Assembly (NCBI GenBank): GCA_965230005.1
Contig: OZ245934.1
Coordinates: 2,294,001-2,358,000, forward strand
Origin: SZUA-309 sp965230005
GTDB lineage: Bacteria; Pseudomonadota; Gammaproteobacteria; Pseudomonadales; Azotimanducaceae
Reading direction: 5' to 3'
DNA: 64,000 nucleotides
Shown in pieces: positions 31,795 through 40,532 of this stretch. Made by a program: the position numbers and the translations under genes. Under the pieces are notes generated by a model, which was not told the DNA's origin, searched no databases, and saw only the letters and a list, made by a program, of their open reading frames with translations. The stretch's first letter is position 1; every line of letters begins with the position of its first letter.

Positions 31795-33519
31795 TTGAAC
31801 AACCCGTCCCAATCCCGTGCCGCCTGGCTGGCGGCCACCGTGCTCTGTCTTGTCGCACTGGGCGGCTGCGGCCAGGAGCAGGCCACCTCGAGCGCGGCGG
31901 GCGAGGACGAAGCTGCGCCGGAGGGGCCGAAGCGGCTCACCATCGGCATGGCCCAGTACCCGTCCACCTGGCATCCCAACATCGAAAATCTGGTCGCTAA
32001 ATCCTACGTCCTGGCCATGACCATGCGGCCCCTGACGCACTACAACCACGACTGGCAGAACGCCTGCAAACTCTGCGAAGAGTTACCGACGCTCGAGAAC
32101 GGCCTCGCCGTCCTCGAAGAAACCCCGGACGGCAAACCCGGCATGGCGGTCACCATGTCCATCCCCGAAGGCGTCACCTGGGGAGATGGCACACCGGTGA
32201 CGACACAAGACGTGAAGTTCACCTGGGAAGTGGGCCGGCACCCCATGAGCGGTACCAATGGACGTGAGTTCTACCGCGCCGCCTACGCCCTGGACGTCAT
32301 CGATGAACGGACCTTCACGATCCATCAGGATCGTCGCACCTTCCTCTATGCCACCATGCCGCTGTTCATTCTGCTCCCCAGCCATATCGAACGACCCATC
32401 TTCGAAGCAGCGCCGGAAGAGTACCGGCGCAGAAACACCTACGATTCCAATCCGACCAACCCTGGCCTCTACTACGGTCCCTACCTGATCAGCGACGTGC
32501 AGCGCGGCGCCCAGATAACGCTCACACGGAACCCGCACTGGTACGGCGAGACGCCCTACTTCGACGAGATCGTCATCCGCGTTATCGAGAAAACCACCAC
32601 CCTGGAAGCCAATCTGCTCTCCGGGACCATCGACATGATAGCCGGTGAACTCGGCATGCAGGTCGATCAGGCGCTGTCTTTCGAGAAGCGCCACGGCGAC
32701 GAGTACACCATCCTCTACCAGTCAGGCTCGCTCTACGAACACATCGATCTGCGCCTGGATAACCCCATCCTGGCAGACAAACGCGTTCGCCAGGCACTCC
32801 TCTATGCCCTGGACCGGCAGGCTCTCGTGGATCAGCTCTTCGAAGGCAAGCAGCTCGTCGCGCACTCGCCGATCCCGCCGGAAGACGCGGTTCATTTCGA
32901 CGACATCCCCCGCTACGAGCACAGCCTCGACAAAGCCGTCGCGCTGCTGGAGGAAGCGGGCTGGACGCTGCCTGACGGTTCTGACGTACGGGTGAACGCG
33001 GCCGGCGAGCCGCTGACGATCGAGTTCAATACCACGGCCGGGGACAAGACCCGCGAACTCACGGCCCAGGTGCTGCAGGCCCAGTGGCGCCTGGCGGGCT
33101 TCGACATCCGGATTCGCAACGAAACACCCCGGGTCCTGTTTGCCCAATCTCTGTCCGAGCGGAAGTTCACGGGGATGGCCATGTACGCCTGGTCCCAGGC
33201 GCCGGAACCGGTACCGCGAGCCATCATGCACTCGCAGCGTATTCCGAGCCCCGAGAACAATTTTTCCGGTCAGAACTACACCGGTTTCTCCATGGCGCGA
33301 ATGGACGAACTGATCGTAGCCCTGGAGAACACGCTCACGCTCGAGGAGCGTCTGCCTCTGTGGCGCGAAGTACAGGAAATCTACATCGAAGAAGCCCACT
33401 CCCTGCCACTCATGTTCCGCGCCAACGCCTACATTCTGCCGACCTGGCTGAAAGGCGTGCGACCCACGGGTCACTACATGCAGAGCACGCTCTGGATCGA
33501 AGAGTGGCGTCGGCAGTAG
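31795..33519 (+). CDS. Peptide ABC transporter substrate-binding lipoprotein
   Basis: A 574-residue family 5 extracellular solute-binding protein. The lipobox is VALGGC, with Cys about residue 24. The mature protein shows TMSIPEGVTWGDGTPVTTQDVKFTWEV, LYYGPYLISDVQRGAQITLTRNPHWY and VRQALLYALDRQALVD, the standard OppA-like blocks. It captures oligopeptides or similar ligands for the OppBCDF complex encoded immediately after. I chose TTG 31795 because GGAGGAGATC sits just upstream and the signal peptide begins there; the frame is open 200 bases earlier but has no signal sequence. Confidence 0.9.
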   Translation: MNNPSQSRAAWLAATVLCLVALGGCGQEQATSSAAGEDEAAPEGPKRLTIGMAQYPSTWHPNIENLVAKSYVLAMTMRPLTHYNHDWQNACKLCEELPTLENGLAVLEETPDGKPGMAVTMSIPEGVTWGDGTPVTTQDVKFTWEVGRHPMSGTNGREFYRAAYALDVIDERTFTIHQDRRTFLYATMPLFILLPSHIERPIFEAAPEEYRRRNTYDSNPTNPGLYYGPYLISDVQRGAQITLTRNPHWYGETPYFDEIVIRVIEKTTTLEANLLSGTIDMIAGELGMQVDQALSFEKRHGDEYTILYQSGSLYEHIDLRLDNPILADKRVRQALLYALDRQALVDQLFEGKQLVAHSPIPPEDAVHFDDIPRYEHSLDKAVALLEEAGWTLPDGSDVRVNAAGEPLTIEFNTTAGDKTRELTAQVLQAQWRLAGFDIRIRNETPRVLFAQSLSERKFTGMAMYAWSQAPEPVPRAIMHSQRIPSPENNFSGQNYTGFSMARMDELIVALENTLTLEERLPLWREVQEIYIEEAHSLPLMFRANAYILPTWLKGVRPTGHYMQSTLWIEEWRRQ

Positions 33520-33568
33520 CGGCGCCCTGGCGCTCTGCGCGGAAGACGCGGGTTGTGGGAGTAAGGCG

Positions 33569-34540
33569 CTGAGCAATCCACTGCTGGTCCTCGACGACCT
33601 GCACATCGGTTTCGACGGCGACGACGGCTATGTGAGCGTCGTCGAAGCCCTGAGCTTCGAACTCGGGCGTGGGGAAACGTTGGCGCTCGTCGGCGAAAGC
33701 GGCTGCGGAAAGTCCCTGGTCGCTTCGGCGATCATGCAACTCCTGCCGCCCGCGGGTCGCATCAGCGGCGGCTCCGTCGTTTTCGAAGACCAGGATCTGC
33801 TGACCCTCGGTGAGCCACGCCTGCAGCAGCTCCGCGGCAACCGGATCTCCATGATTTTTCAGGAGCCCATGAGTGCCCTGAACCCGGTCTTCACCGTGGG
33901 GGCACAGCTCGCCGAAGCGCTGCTGCTGCACCGCGACGTCGACAAGGTGAGCGCCCGGTCCCAGGCCATTGAGCTCCTCGCAAGCGTCGGTATCCCGGAT
34001 CCCGGCGCCCGGGCCCGGGCCTATCCGCATGAGCTTTCCGGCGGTATGCGGCAGCGGGTGCTCATCGCCATGGCACTGGCCTGCGAACCGGCCCTGCTCA
34101 TTGCCGACGAGCCGACCACGGCCCTCGACGTGACGATTCAGGCACAGATTCTCGACCTCATGCACGACCTCCAGGAACGACTAGGGACGGCCATTCTCTT
34201 CATCAGCCACGACTTCGGCGTGGTTTCCCAGATGGCCGATCGGATCGCCGTGATGTACGCGGGTCGCATCGCCGAGCAGGGGACGGCCGCAGACGTGCTC
34301 GAACGGCCGGAGCACCCCTACACACAAGCACTCCTGGCAACGACGCCCCGGCTCGAACGTCTCGTCGATCGACTCCCTGCCATCGCCGGCCGCGTGCCGG
34401 ATCCGCGGGAGCGGGGCCCGGGCTGTTACTTCCAGTCGCGCTGCCCCCGGGCCGCGGAAGGCTGTCGGGAAACTCAGCCTTCGCTCGTTGCGCGCGGGCA
34501 CGGTCACACGGCCGCCTGCCTGAGGCTGGACGCGCCATGA
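33569..34540 (+). CDS. Peptide ABC transporter ATPase (OppD-like)
   Basis: A 323-residue ATPase. GESGCGKS is Walker A, LSGGMRQRVLIAMAL the signature, and LLIADEPTTALD Walker B; an OppD-type C-terminal RCPRAAEGC cysteine region follows. The start is a problem: the first canonical in-frame start, GTG 33632, would drop the first beta strand (LLVLDDLHIGF). The only upstream in-frame candidates are CTG codons, the first at 33569 with GGAGTAAGG before it, so I place the start there with low certainty. It overlaps the next ATPase gene (ATGA). Confidence 0.88.
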   Translation: MSNPLLVLDDLHIGFDGDDGYVSVVEALSFELGRGETLALVGESGCGKSLVASAIMQLLPPAGRISGGSVVFEDQDLLTLGEPRLQQLRGNRISMIFQEPMSALNPVFTVGAQLAEALLLHRDVDKVSARSQAIELLASVGIPDPGARARAYPHELSGGMRQRVLIAMALACEPALLIADEPTTALDVTIQAQILDLMHDLQERLGTAILFISHDFGVVSQMADRIAVMYAGRIAEQGTAADVLERPEHPYTQALLATTPRLERLVDRLPAIAGRVPDPRERGPGCYFQSRCPRAAEGCRETQPSLVARGHGHTAACLRLDAP

Positions 34541-35493
34541 CCGTCGAGGCACCGCTCGTCACCGCTGAAGGACTGGGTCGCCGGTTCGGGCCCGTCGCCG
34601 CCGTTGGCAGTATCGACCTGACCATCCAGGCTGGCGAAACGCTTGCGCTGGTGGGTGAAAGTGGCAGCGGCAAGACGACCCTCGGCCGCATGCTGAGCCT
34701 GCTGCTGCCCCCGACGAGCGGCACTCTGAGCCTCGCGGGTGCTGACGTGAGTCACCTCAAGGCCCGGGAGCTGAAGCCGCTCCGCCGCCAGGTACAGATG
34801 ATTTTTCAGGACCCGGTCTCGAGCATGAATCCGCGCCACACCATCGGCGCGATTCTCACGGAACCGCTGGCGAACTACCGGGAAGGCACGCGGGCTGAGC
34901 GCCTCCATCGAGCCCGGGAACTGCTGGACGCCGTCGGCATGCCGCCCGACACCCTCGACCGCTACCCGCACGAGTTCAGCGGCGGCCAGCGGCAACGGAT
35001 CACCATCGCCCGGGCGCTGGCGCTGAATCCCGGCTTCGTCGTTGCGGACGAGCCCGTCTCGGCCCTCGACGTTTCCGTGCAGAGCCAGATCCTCAACCTC
35101 ATGGCGGACCTCAAGGAACGCTTCAAGCTCGCCTATCTCTTCATCAGCCATGATCTGGCCGTTGTGCATCACATCGCGGACCGGGTGGCCGTGATGTATC
35201 TCGGCAATATCGTCGAGCTCGCCGGGCGGGACGCCCTCTTCGAGGCGCCGAAACATCCCTACACCCGGGCTCTGCTGGATTCCGTGCCAACGATCCGGGC
35301 CGGCAAACGCCGCACGGGGCGGATTCTCTCTGGCGATCCGCCAAGCCCTGCGGAGCCACCGAGCGGCTGTCACTTTCATCCCCGCTGTCCCCTGGCAACG
35401 GACCATTGCCGGGCGGAAACGCCACCACTGCGTCCACGGCGCGACGACGCTCGGCATCTGATCGCCTGTCACCACCCGGAGGCGATACCGTGA
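34537..35493 (+). CDS. Peptide ABC transporter ATPase (OppF-like)
   Basis: A 318-residue partner ATPase. Walker A is GESGSGKTT, the signature FSGGQRQRITIARAL, Walker B FVVADEPVSALD, and the switch-His region LFISHDLAVVHH. The C terminus has an OppF-like HPRCPLATDHC segment. Its ATG overlaps the OppD stop. It would form the heterodimeric motor of the importer. It lies directly before the OppB gene with a GTGA overlap. Confidence 0.92.
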   Translation: MTVEAPLVTAEGLGRRFGPVAAVGSIDLTIQAGETLALVGESGSGKTTLGRMLSLLLPPTSGTLSLAGADVSHLKARELKPLRRQVQMIFQDPVSSMNPRHTIGAILTEPLANYREGTRAERLHRARELLDAVGMPPDTLDRYPHEFSGGQRQRITIARALALNPGFVVADEPVSALDVSVQSQILNLMADLKERFKLAYLFISHDLAVVHHIADRVAVMYLGNIVELAGRDALFEAPKHPYTRALLDSVPTIRAGKRRTGRILSGDPPSPAEPPSGCHFHPRCPLATDHCRAETPPLRPRRDDARHLIACHHPEAIP

Positions 35494-36449
35494 CCGGCTA
35501 CATCAGCCGCCGCCTCGGACAATCGCTGCTCGTGCTGGCAGTGATGTCCTTCGTCATCTATTCGCTCATCGGCCTGATGCCAGGCGACCCGATCGACATG
35601 ATGATCAGCGCCGACCCGTACATGACCGCCGAGGACGCCGCCTATCTGCGCTCCCTCTACGGCCTCGACGTGCCCGTCTACGAGCGCTACTGGAACTGGC
35701 TCACGGCAGCCTTCGGCGGCGACTTCGGTTACTCACGCCTCTATAACCAGCCCGTTGAGCTCATTCTCCTGCCGGCCCTCGGCAATTCCGTGAAGCTGCT
35801 TGTGACCGCGTTGACCATCTCCGTCTGCGTTGCCGTGCCGCTCGGCGTCATCGCCGCCTACCGGCAGCGGTCGATTCTCGACTACAGCGTCAACCTGTTC
35901 GCCTTCGCCGGCATCTCGATACCCCAGTTCTGGCTCGGGCTCATGCTCATGATGGCATTCGCCGTGATCCTCGGGTGGCTGCCGGCCGGGGGCATCGCTC
36001 CGGAAGGAGCACCTTTGAGCGAGCAGCTCCGCTATCTGATCCTGCCAGCGGCAACACTGACCATGACGAGCATCGGCAGTCACGCCCGCTACGTGCGCTC
36101 GGCGATGATCGAGGTGCTCCGCCAGGACTATATCCGCACGGCCCGGGCAAAAGGCGCCAGCGCTGCCCGGGTGATCTGGCGCCATGGCCTGCGCAACGCG
36201 CTCATTCCCTTTGTCACCGTTCTGGCGCTGGACTTCGGCTTTCTCTTCTCCGGCGCCCTGATCGTCGAGACCATCTATGCCTGGCCGGGCATGGGGCGGC
36301 TGATCTTCGACGCGATCATGGGCAATGACTACAACCTGGCACTGCTGTCGCTGATGCTGGCGACGGGACTGGTGCTGACCGGCAATCTCCTCGCCGATCT
36401 GACCTATGCCTGGCTGGACCCGCGCATCAAGCTCGGAGAGAAGCAGTGA
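35490..36449 (+). CDS. Peptide ABC transporter permease (OppB-like)
   Basis: A 319-residue permease. The N-terminal YISRRLGQSLLVLAVMSFVIY helix, FGRY-like segment, and the EAA loop region ARAKGASAARVIWRHGLRNALIPFVTVL are typical of DppB/OppB permeases with six helices. GTG 35490 overlaps the OppF stop (GTGA), with GGAGG upstream. It pairs with the OppC-like gene that overlaps downstream. Confidence 0.92.
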   Translation: MTGYISRRLGQSLLVLAVMSFVIYSLIGLMPGDPIDMMISADPYMTAEDAAYLRSLYGLDVPVYERYWNWLTAAFGGDFGYSRLYNQPVELILLPALGNSVKLLVTALTISVCVAVPLGVIAAYRQRSILDYSVNLFAFAGISIPQFWLGLMLMMAFAVILGWLPAGGIAPEGAPLSEQLRYLILPAATLTMTSIGSHARYVRSAMIEVLRQDYIRTARAKGASAARVIWRHGLRNALIPFVTVLALDFGFLFSGALIVETIYAWPGMGRLIFDAIMGNDYNLALLSLMLATGLVLTGNLLADLTYAWLDPRIKLGEKQ

Positions 36450-37345
36450 GTGCCAATTCGCCCACCCGCCTGGCCATGAAGCGCCTGAAGCGGCACACGC
36501 TCGCTATGGTGAGCCTCGGCCTGCTGATCATTCTCGCGCTCATCGCCCTGCTGGCGGATCCAATCACGGCGCTGCTGGGGGTGGATCCGAATCTGGTCAA
36601 TCTGATGAATCGCACGGCGCCACCGTCAGCCGACCACTGGCTCGGCACCGACGAACTCGGGCGCGACGTCCTCGCCCGGCTCATCTACGGTGGTCAGGTC
36701 TCCATGTTCGTGGGTCTGACGGCGGCTCTGGTCGCCGCCACGATCGGCACGGTGATCGGCCTCTCGGCCGGCTACTTCGGTGGCCGTCTCGATGCGCTGC
36801 TCATGCGCACGACGGACAGTGTCCTGGCCCTGCCGGCCCTGCCTGTGCTCATCGTGCTCGCCGCCCTCGACCTGTCCAAACTCGGCCTCCCGGAAAGCAT
36901 CGCCCAGTCGGAGCACGTGAGCTTCTTCCGCATCGTCGCGATCGTCGCCCTGCTCGGCTGGACGACCGTGGCACGTCTCGTGCGGGGCGCAACGCTCAGT
37001 CTGAAGGAACGCGACTTCGTTTATGCTGCCATCGGTGCGGGTGGCAGCCACCTCGGCATCATGTTCCGCCACATCCTGCCGAATCTCATCTCCTCGATCA
37101 TCGTCGCTGTGACGCTTTCCGTCGGTGCGGTGATTCTCCTGGAGTCCACCCTGAGCTTCCTGGGCCTGGGTATTCAACCACCCATGGCGAGCTGGGGCGC
37201 GATGCTCACGAATGCGCAGGAGACGATCTGGGAGGCACCCATGCTGGCCGTTTACCCGGGACTGCTGATCCTTCTGACCGTGATCAGCTTCAACTTTCTC
37301 GGCGACGGCCTGCAGGATGCCCTGGACCCCCGCGCCACTGCCTAA
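36446..37345 (+). CDS. Peptide ABC transporter permease (OppC-like)
   Basis: A 299-residue permease. The N-terminal cytoplasmic MKRLKRHTLAMVSLGLLIILALIALLAD, HWLGTDELGRDVLARLIYGGQVSMFVGL and the EAA loop AIGAGGSHLGIMFRHILPNLISSIIV match OppC/DppC. The start is GTG 36446, overlapping the OppB stop. It completes an operon of binding protein, two ATPases and two permeases; the order (SBP-D-F-B-C) differs from the common SBP-B-C-D-F. Confidence 0.92.
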   Translation: MSANSPTRLAMKRLKRHTLAMVSLGLLIILALIALLADPITALLGVDPNLVNLMNRTAPPSADHWLGTDELGRDVLARLIYGGQVSMFVGLTAALVAATIGTVIGLSAGYFGGRLDALLMRTTDSVLALPALPVLIVLAALDLSKLGLPESIAQSEHVSFFRIVAIVALLGWTTVARLVRGATLSLKERDFVYAAIGAGGSHLGIMFRHILPNLISSIIVAVTLSVGAVILLESTLSFLGLGIQPPMASWGAMLTNAQETIWEAPMLAVYPGLLILLTVISFNFLGDGLQDALDPRATA

Positions 37346-37415
37346 AGGTCGCTCCCACCCCGCCGATAACAGGCTGGCAAACTCACCTTTATCGAGGCCA
37401 GACGAGCAGCACGGC

Positions 37416-38261
37416 ATGTCCATCAACGGCGTTTACTTTCAGGTGTACCGGGAAATCACTTCCGGGGAGGCGCAGCTGCCGGGGCTGCCGGACGTTGCCA
37501 TGAAGGTGCGGCGAGCCGTGAGTGACGAGCAGAACGACCTGAACACCGTCGTGCGGATCATCCAGGCCGATCCAGGCCTGTCCGCCCACCTCGTCCGTAT
37601 CGCCAACAGCCCGCTCTATCGAACCCGGGTGCCCGCGGAGAATCTCACGAGCGCCGTACGCTGTTTCGGCCTCGACGGCACCAGCAACCTGGTCACGAGC
37701 TACATCCTGCGCAGCATGTATATGAGTCGTTCGAAGCTGATCCGCGAGCTCCTCGCGGACGTCTGGCGGCAGAGTGTGAAGGTCGCGTCCATCAGCGCCG
37801 TCCTCGCCAGCAAATGCCGCGGCTTCGATCCACACAGCGCCATGCTCGCCGGACTGCTGCAGGAAATCGGCGCGCTGCCGCTCCTGCACCGGATCGAAAA
37901 GCAGAGCAACGTGACCCTCGAAAAAGCCGAGCTCAAGGAAGCGGTCTCCAGGCTGACACCGCAGATCGGCGCCCTGCTGCTTGCGGAATGGGGCTTCGAC
38001 GAACGCTACGTGGAAGTAGCGCGTCGTCGGGACGCCTGGGACCACGACCCGAAGGCGCCCGTTGATCTCGCCGATCTGGTGCTGATGGCAAGGCTCCACA
38101 GCTATATCGGCACCCCGCGCATGCACAAGGTGCCCCGCATAGATCAGGTCACCGCCTACGACAAACTGCCTCTTGGCGAGCTCTCACCGCACATGAGCCT
38201 GGTGATGCTCGACGAAGCGGGTCAGGACATCGAAGAGGTTCAGTCGCTGCTTGCGGCGTAG
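37416..38261 (+). CDS. HDOD-domain signalling protein
   Basis: A 281-residue protein with a single HDOD domain (about 12-215): LPGLPDVAMKVRRAVSDEQNDLNTVVRIIQADPGLSAHLVRIANSPLY, then VWRQSVKVASISAVLASKCRG and AMLAGLLQEIGALPLLHRI. HDOD domains are catalytically inactive HD relatives that scaffold chemotaxis, c-di-GMP or stress signalling. No GGDEF, EAL or receiver domain is attached. ATG 37416 lies 70 bases after the importer operon, with a weak ribosome site, and may be co-transcribed by read-through or independent. Confidence 0.85.
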   Translation: MSINGVYFQVYREITSGEAQLPGLPDVAMKVRRAVSDEQNDLNTVVRIIQADPGLSAHLVRIANSPLYRTRVPAENLTSAVRCFGLDGTSNLVTSYILRSMYMSRSKLIRELLADVWRQSVKVASISAVLASKCRGFDPHSAMLAGLLQEIGALPLLHRIEKQSNVTLEKAELKEAVSRLTPQIGALLLAEWGFDERYVEVARRRDAWDHDPKAPVDLADLVLMARLHSYIGTPRMHKVPRIDQVTAYDKLPLGELSPHMSLVMLDEAGQDIEEVQSLLAA

Positions 38262-38305
38262 CTGCGACGAGGGTATCGGCCAACCCGAAGCCTAGCCGCT
38301 GCTCC

Positions 38306-39352
38306 CTAGGCCTGCCGCCGATGCCGCCAGTAGTCGAGGGTCACGACGGCGAACCAGGCATACACGGTTACCGCCACAAACAATCCCATCCGCACCGCGA
38401 AAGCCTGATAAACGTCTTTGCCGTTGGCGCTGTCCTGCACCGCACTGCCCAGCAGAATCAGCATCGTCACCAGCACATTGAGCCAGAAAGACGGCGGGTA
38501 GCGACTCGGCCGGACGCCGTAGAAGCGGCTGGTGGCGTAACCGGAAAAAAGCAGCACCCACAGAAAGAAGAACCAGAGATTCGTCGAGAGCCCCAGCAGC
38601 ACCCAGAAGGCGATGGCGAAACAACCGCCGAGGAATGTCGAGCCAAGGAGTTCCCGGGCCGCGTCCCGGGTTCCCATGGCCGACGTCTGCTGACCGAGGG
38701 AGACGGACTTCATGATGATCGGCAGGTAGGCAGAGGGATTCGTCAGCGTCAGCAGAAAGGCCGGCAACACAACGAGCGTGGCACGCAGTGCGAGCCAGGC
38801 GCTCTGCTCCGAATCCACCATCGGTGGCGGGGGTGGCGCGGCGTCCTCCGGAAAGAACGGATAGATACACCAGTGACACACCACCGCCAGCACGATGCCG
38901 CCAACGAGCGCCACGATCACGGCCGTGGCCAGGCTGTAGCTCAGGGTTCCCGCCGCGGCAATGAGCGTAACGCCCACGGTCAGCAGCGCTCCGACGAGGC
39001 CTTTGCCGAGATTCACCGTCACATGGCTCGCAGCAAAGATGCCCACGGCCACGAGCAGCACCCCGGCGAAGGCGTAGTGCTCGAGAAGTGGAATGAGCAG
39101 CAGGCCCACGCCGGTTGTCAGGCACACCACCAGCGACAGCCCAAGGAGCGCCTTCGCCCCCATGGGCGCCCCCGGTGGCGCCGTGAGCATGAGTGCAAAG
39201 ATCGGTGCCAGAAAAGGAATGGACAGACCCAGACCGTAGCCGATGGCAAGCGCAAAGGATGTCGTCAGGCTCAGCCGGAACACGCGCCGTGCCCCGACCG
39301 GAAGGGCGGGCGTTGTTAAGAAGAAAGGGCGTGCTGCCGCCTCAGTAGGCAT
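38306..39352 (-). CDS. DUF2955/FUSC-like inner-membrane protein of a tripartite efflux system
   Basis: A 348-residue polytopic protein with about 8-10 membrane helices in two halves (for example FRLSLTTSFALAIGYGLGLSIPFLAPIFALMLTAPPG and TLVVLPAFLLTLTN). A proline-rich loop (AAPPPPPMVDSEQ) lies between them. This is the DUF2955/FUSC-like architecture that pairs with an HlyD adaptor, as in Aae-type aromatic-acid efflux. ATG 39352 overlaps the adaptor gene by 11 bases. Exported substrate unknown; aromatic acids or fusaric-acid-like compounds are precedents. Confidence 0.8.
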   Translation of the reverse strand: MPTEAAARPFFLTTPALPVGARRVFRLSLTTSFALAIGYGLGLSIPFLAPIFALMLTAPPGAPMGAKALLGLSLVVCLTTGVGLLLIPLLEHYAFAGVLLVAVGIFAASHVTVNLGKGLVGALLTVGVTLIAAAGTLSYSLATAVIVALVGGIVLAVVCHWCIYPFFPEDAAPPPPPMVDSEQSAWLALRATLVVLPAFLLTLTNPSAYLPIIMKSVSLGQQTSAMGTRDAARELLGSTFLGGCFAIAFWVLLGLSTNLWFFFLWVLLFSGYATSRFYGVRPSRYPPSFWLNVLVTMLILLGSAVQDSANGKDVYQAFAVRMGLFVAVTVYAWFAVVTLDYWRHRRQA

Positions 39353-40532
39353 AGGAGAGCCAGCTCATGAGGCGAATGTGTGCCTGACCGAGCAGTTTCA
39401 GGAGCGTGGCGCCCTCGCTGTAAGCCACCACGGAGGCCTGACCGCCGATGCGGACCTGCGCGGCGAGCGCACTGTCTGCCGGCAGCTCAAAATGCACGAT
39501 GACGGGAAAACGCTGCGACTGACGTAACCAGTCGCGGTTGTTCTGAATGGTCGGCAAGGTCCCGGCCGGGTGTCCCTGCCCCGAATCCACGCCGATTCCG
39601 ATGCTGCTCACGCGACCCGGAAACACCGCACCGGGCACCGCATCGAAGAGGATTTCCACTTCCGTACCCTGGGTCACATGGCCCAGATTGTTTTCCGTAA
39701 ACTCGGCGCTCACCCAGAGATCGTGAGTCGCCACGAGCGTCATGACCGGGCTGCCGGTACCGGCAAACTGGCCGACGTCTGCGCGGAGATCAGTAATGAT
39801 CCCCCTCGAGGCTGCAACAACCTCCGTGTTGGCCAGATCCAGCTCGGCTTTGTCCACGGCTGCCAGAGCAGCCAGGAGGATGGCATTCTCGGCCCTATCC
39901 TCGCCTCCCATCTGCTCGATGGCGCGCTCGATGTCGGCCTGAGCGCCGGTTACCCGGGCTTCTGCCTGGTCGAGACTCGCCCGGGAAACCTCGAGACGCC
40001 GGGTGGAGATGGTGCCGGGATCTTCTTCGTAAAGGCGCTGCAGGCGATTGAAGTCCTGGCGCGCTTTCAACTCGTTGGCCCGCGCCGCACTCAGGCTTGC
40101 CCGGGCTGCTTCCACGGCGGCACCGCCGGCTTCGACCTGCCGCCGGGCGTTCTCGAGATCCGAGCGCGCCTTGGCAACGGCGATCTCGTACTGAGCCCGA
40201 TCAATCTCGAAGAGCCGGTCGCCTTCCTCCACGAGCCGATTGTTCTCCACGTACACGGCCGTGACCAGTCCGGCAACTTTCGGCGCCACACCGATCACAT
40301 AGCCGGACACTCGAGCCTGGGAGGTGTAGGGCGTGAATCGGTCCGCAAGCAGGTACCAGCTGAGACTCAGAACAATGATCAGCGTAAGAACCCTGCCGCC
40401 CCGGCGCACGGAAGCTTCCGCCGCGGAGGCAGCTTCCGCCTGCGACGCGGCGGAGTCACCGGCGTCGCTTTCCCTCTCTGCCTGAGCCGCCAGCGCCTCG
40501 TCTTCGGGGGCGTTGCTACGCTTGTCGTTCAT
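39342..40532 (-). CDS. HlyD-family membrane-fusion (adaptor) protein
   Basis: A 396-residue periplasmic adaptor. An N-terminal acidic cytoplasmic lead and one membrane helix (VLTLIIVLSLSWYLLAD) are followed by the lipoyl half (SGYVIGVAPKVAGLVTAVYVENNRLVEEGDRLFEID). A long coiled-coil hairpin (about 110-215) comes next, then the second lipoyl half (IITDLRADVGQFAGTGSPVMTLV). It resembles EmrA/AaeA. ATG 40532 overlaps the outer-membrane factor stop (ATGA). It bridges the DUF2955 protein and the outer-membrane channel. Confidence 0.9.
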   Translation of the reverse strand: MNDKRSNAPEDEALAAQAERESDAGDSAASQAEAASAAEASVRRGGRVLTLIIVLSLSWYLLADRFTPYTSQARVSGYVIGVAPKVAGLVTAVYVENNRLVEEGDRLFEIDRAQYEIAVAKARSDLENARRQVEAGGAAVEAARASLSAARANELKARQDFNRLQRLYEEDPGTISTRRLEVSRASLDQAEARVTGAQADIERAIEQMGGEDRAENAILLAALAAVDKAELDLANTEVVAASRGIITDLRADVGQFAGTGSPVMTLVATHDLWVSAEFTENNLGHVTQGTEVEILFDAVPGAVFPGRVSSIGIGVDSGQGHPAGTLPTIQNNRDWLRQSQRFPVIVHFELPADSALAAQVRIGGQASVVAYSEGATLLKLLGQAHIRLMSWLSYAY

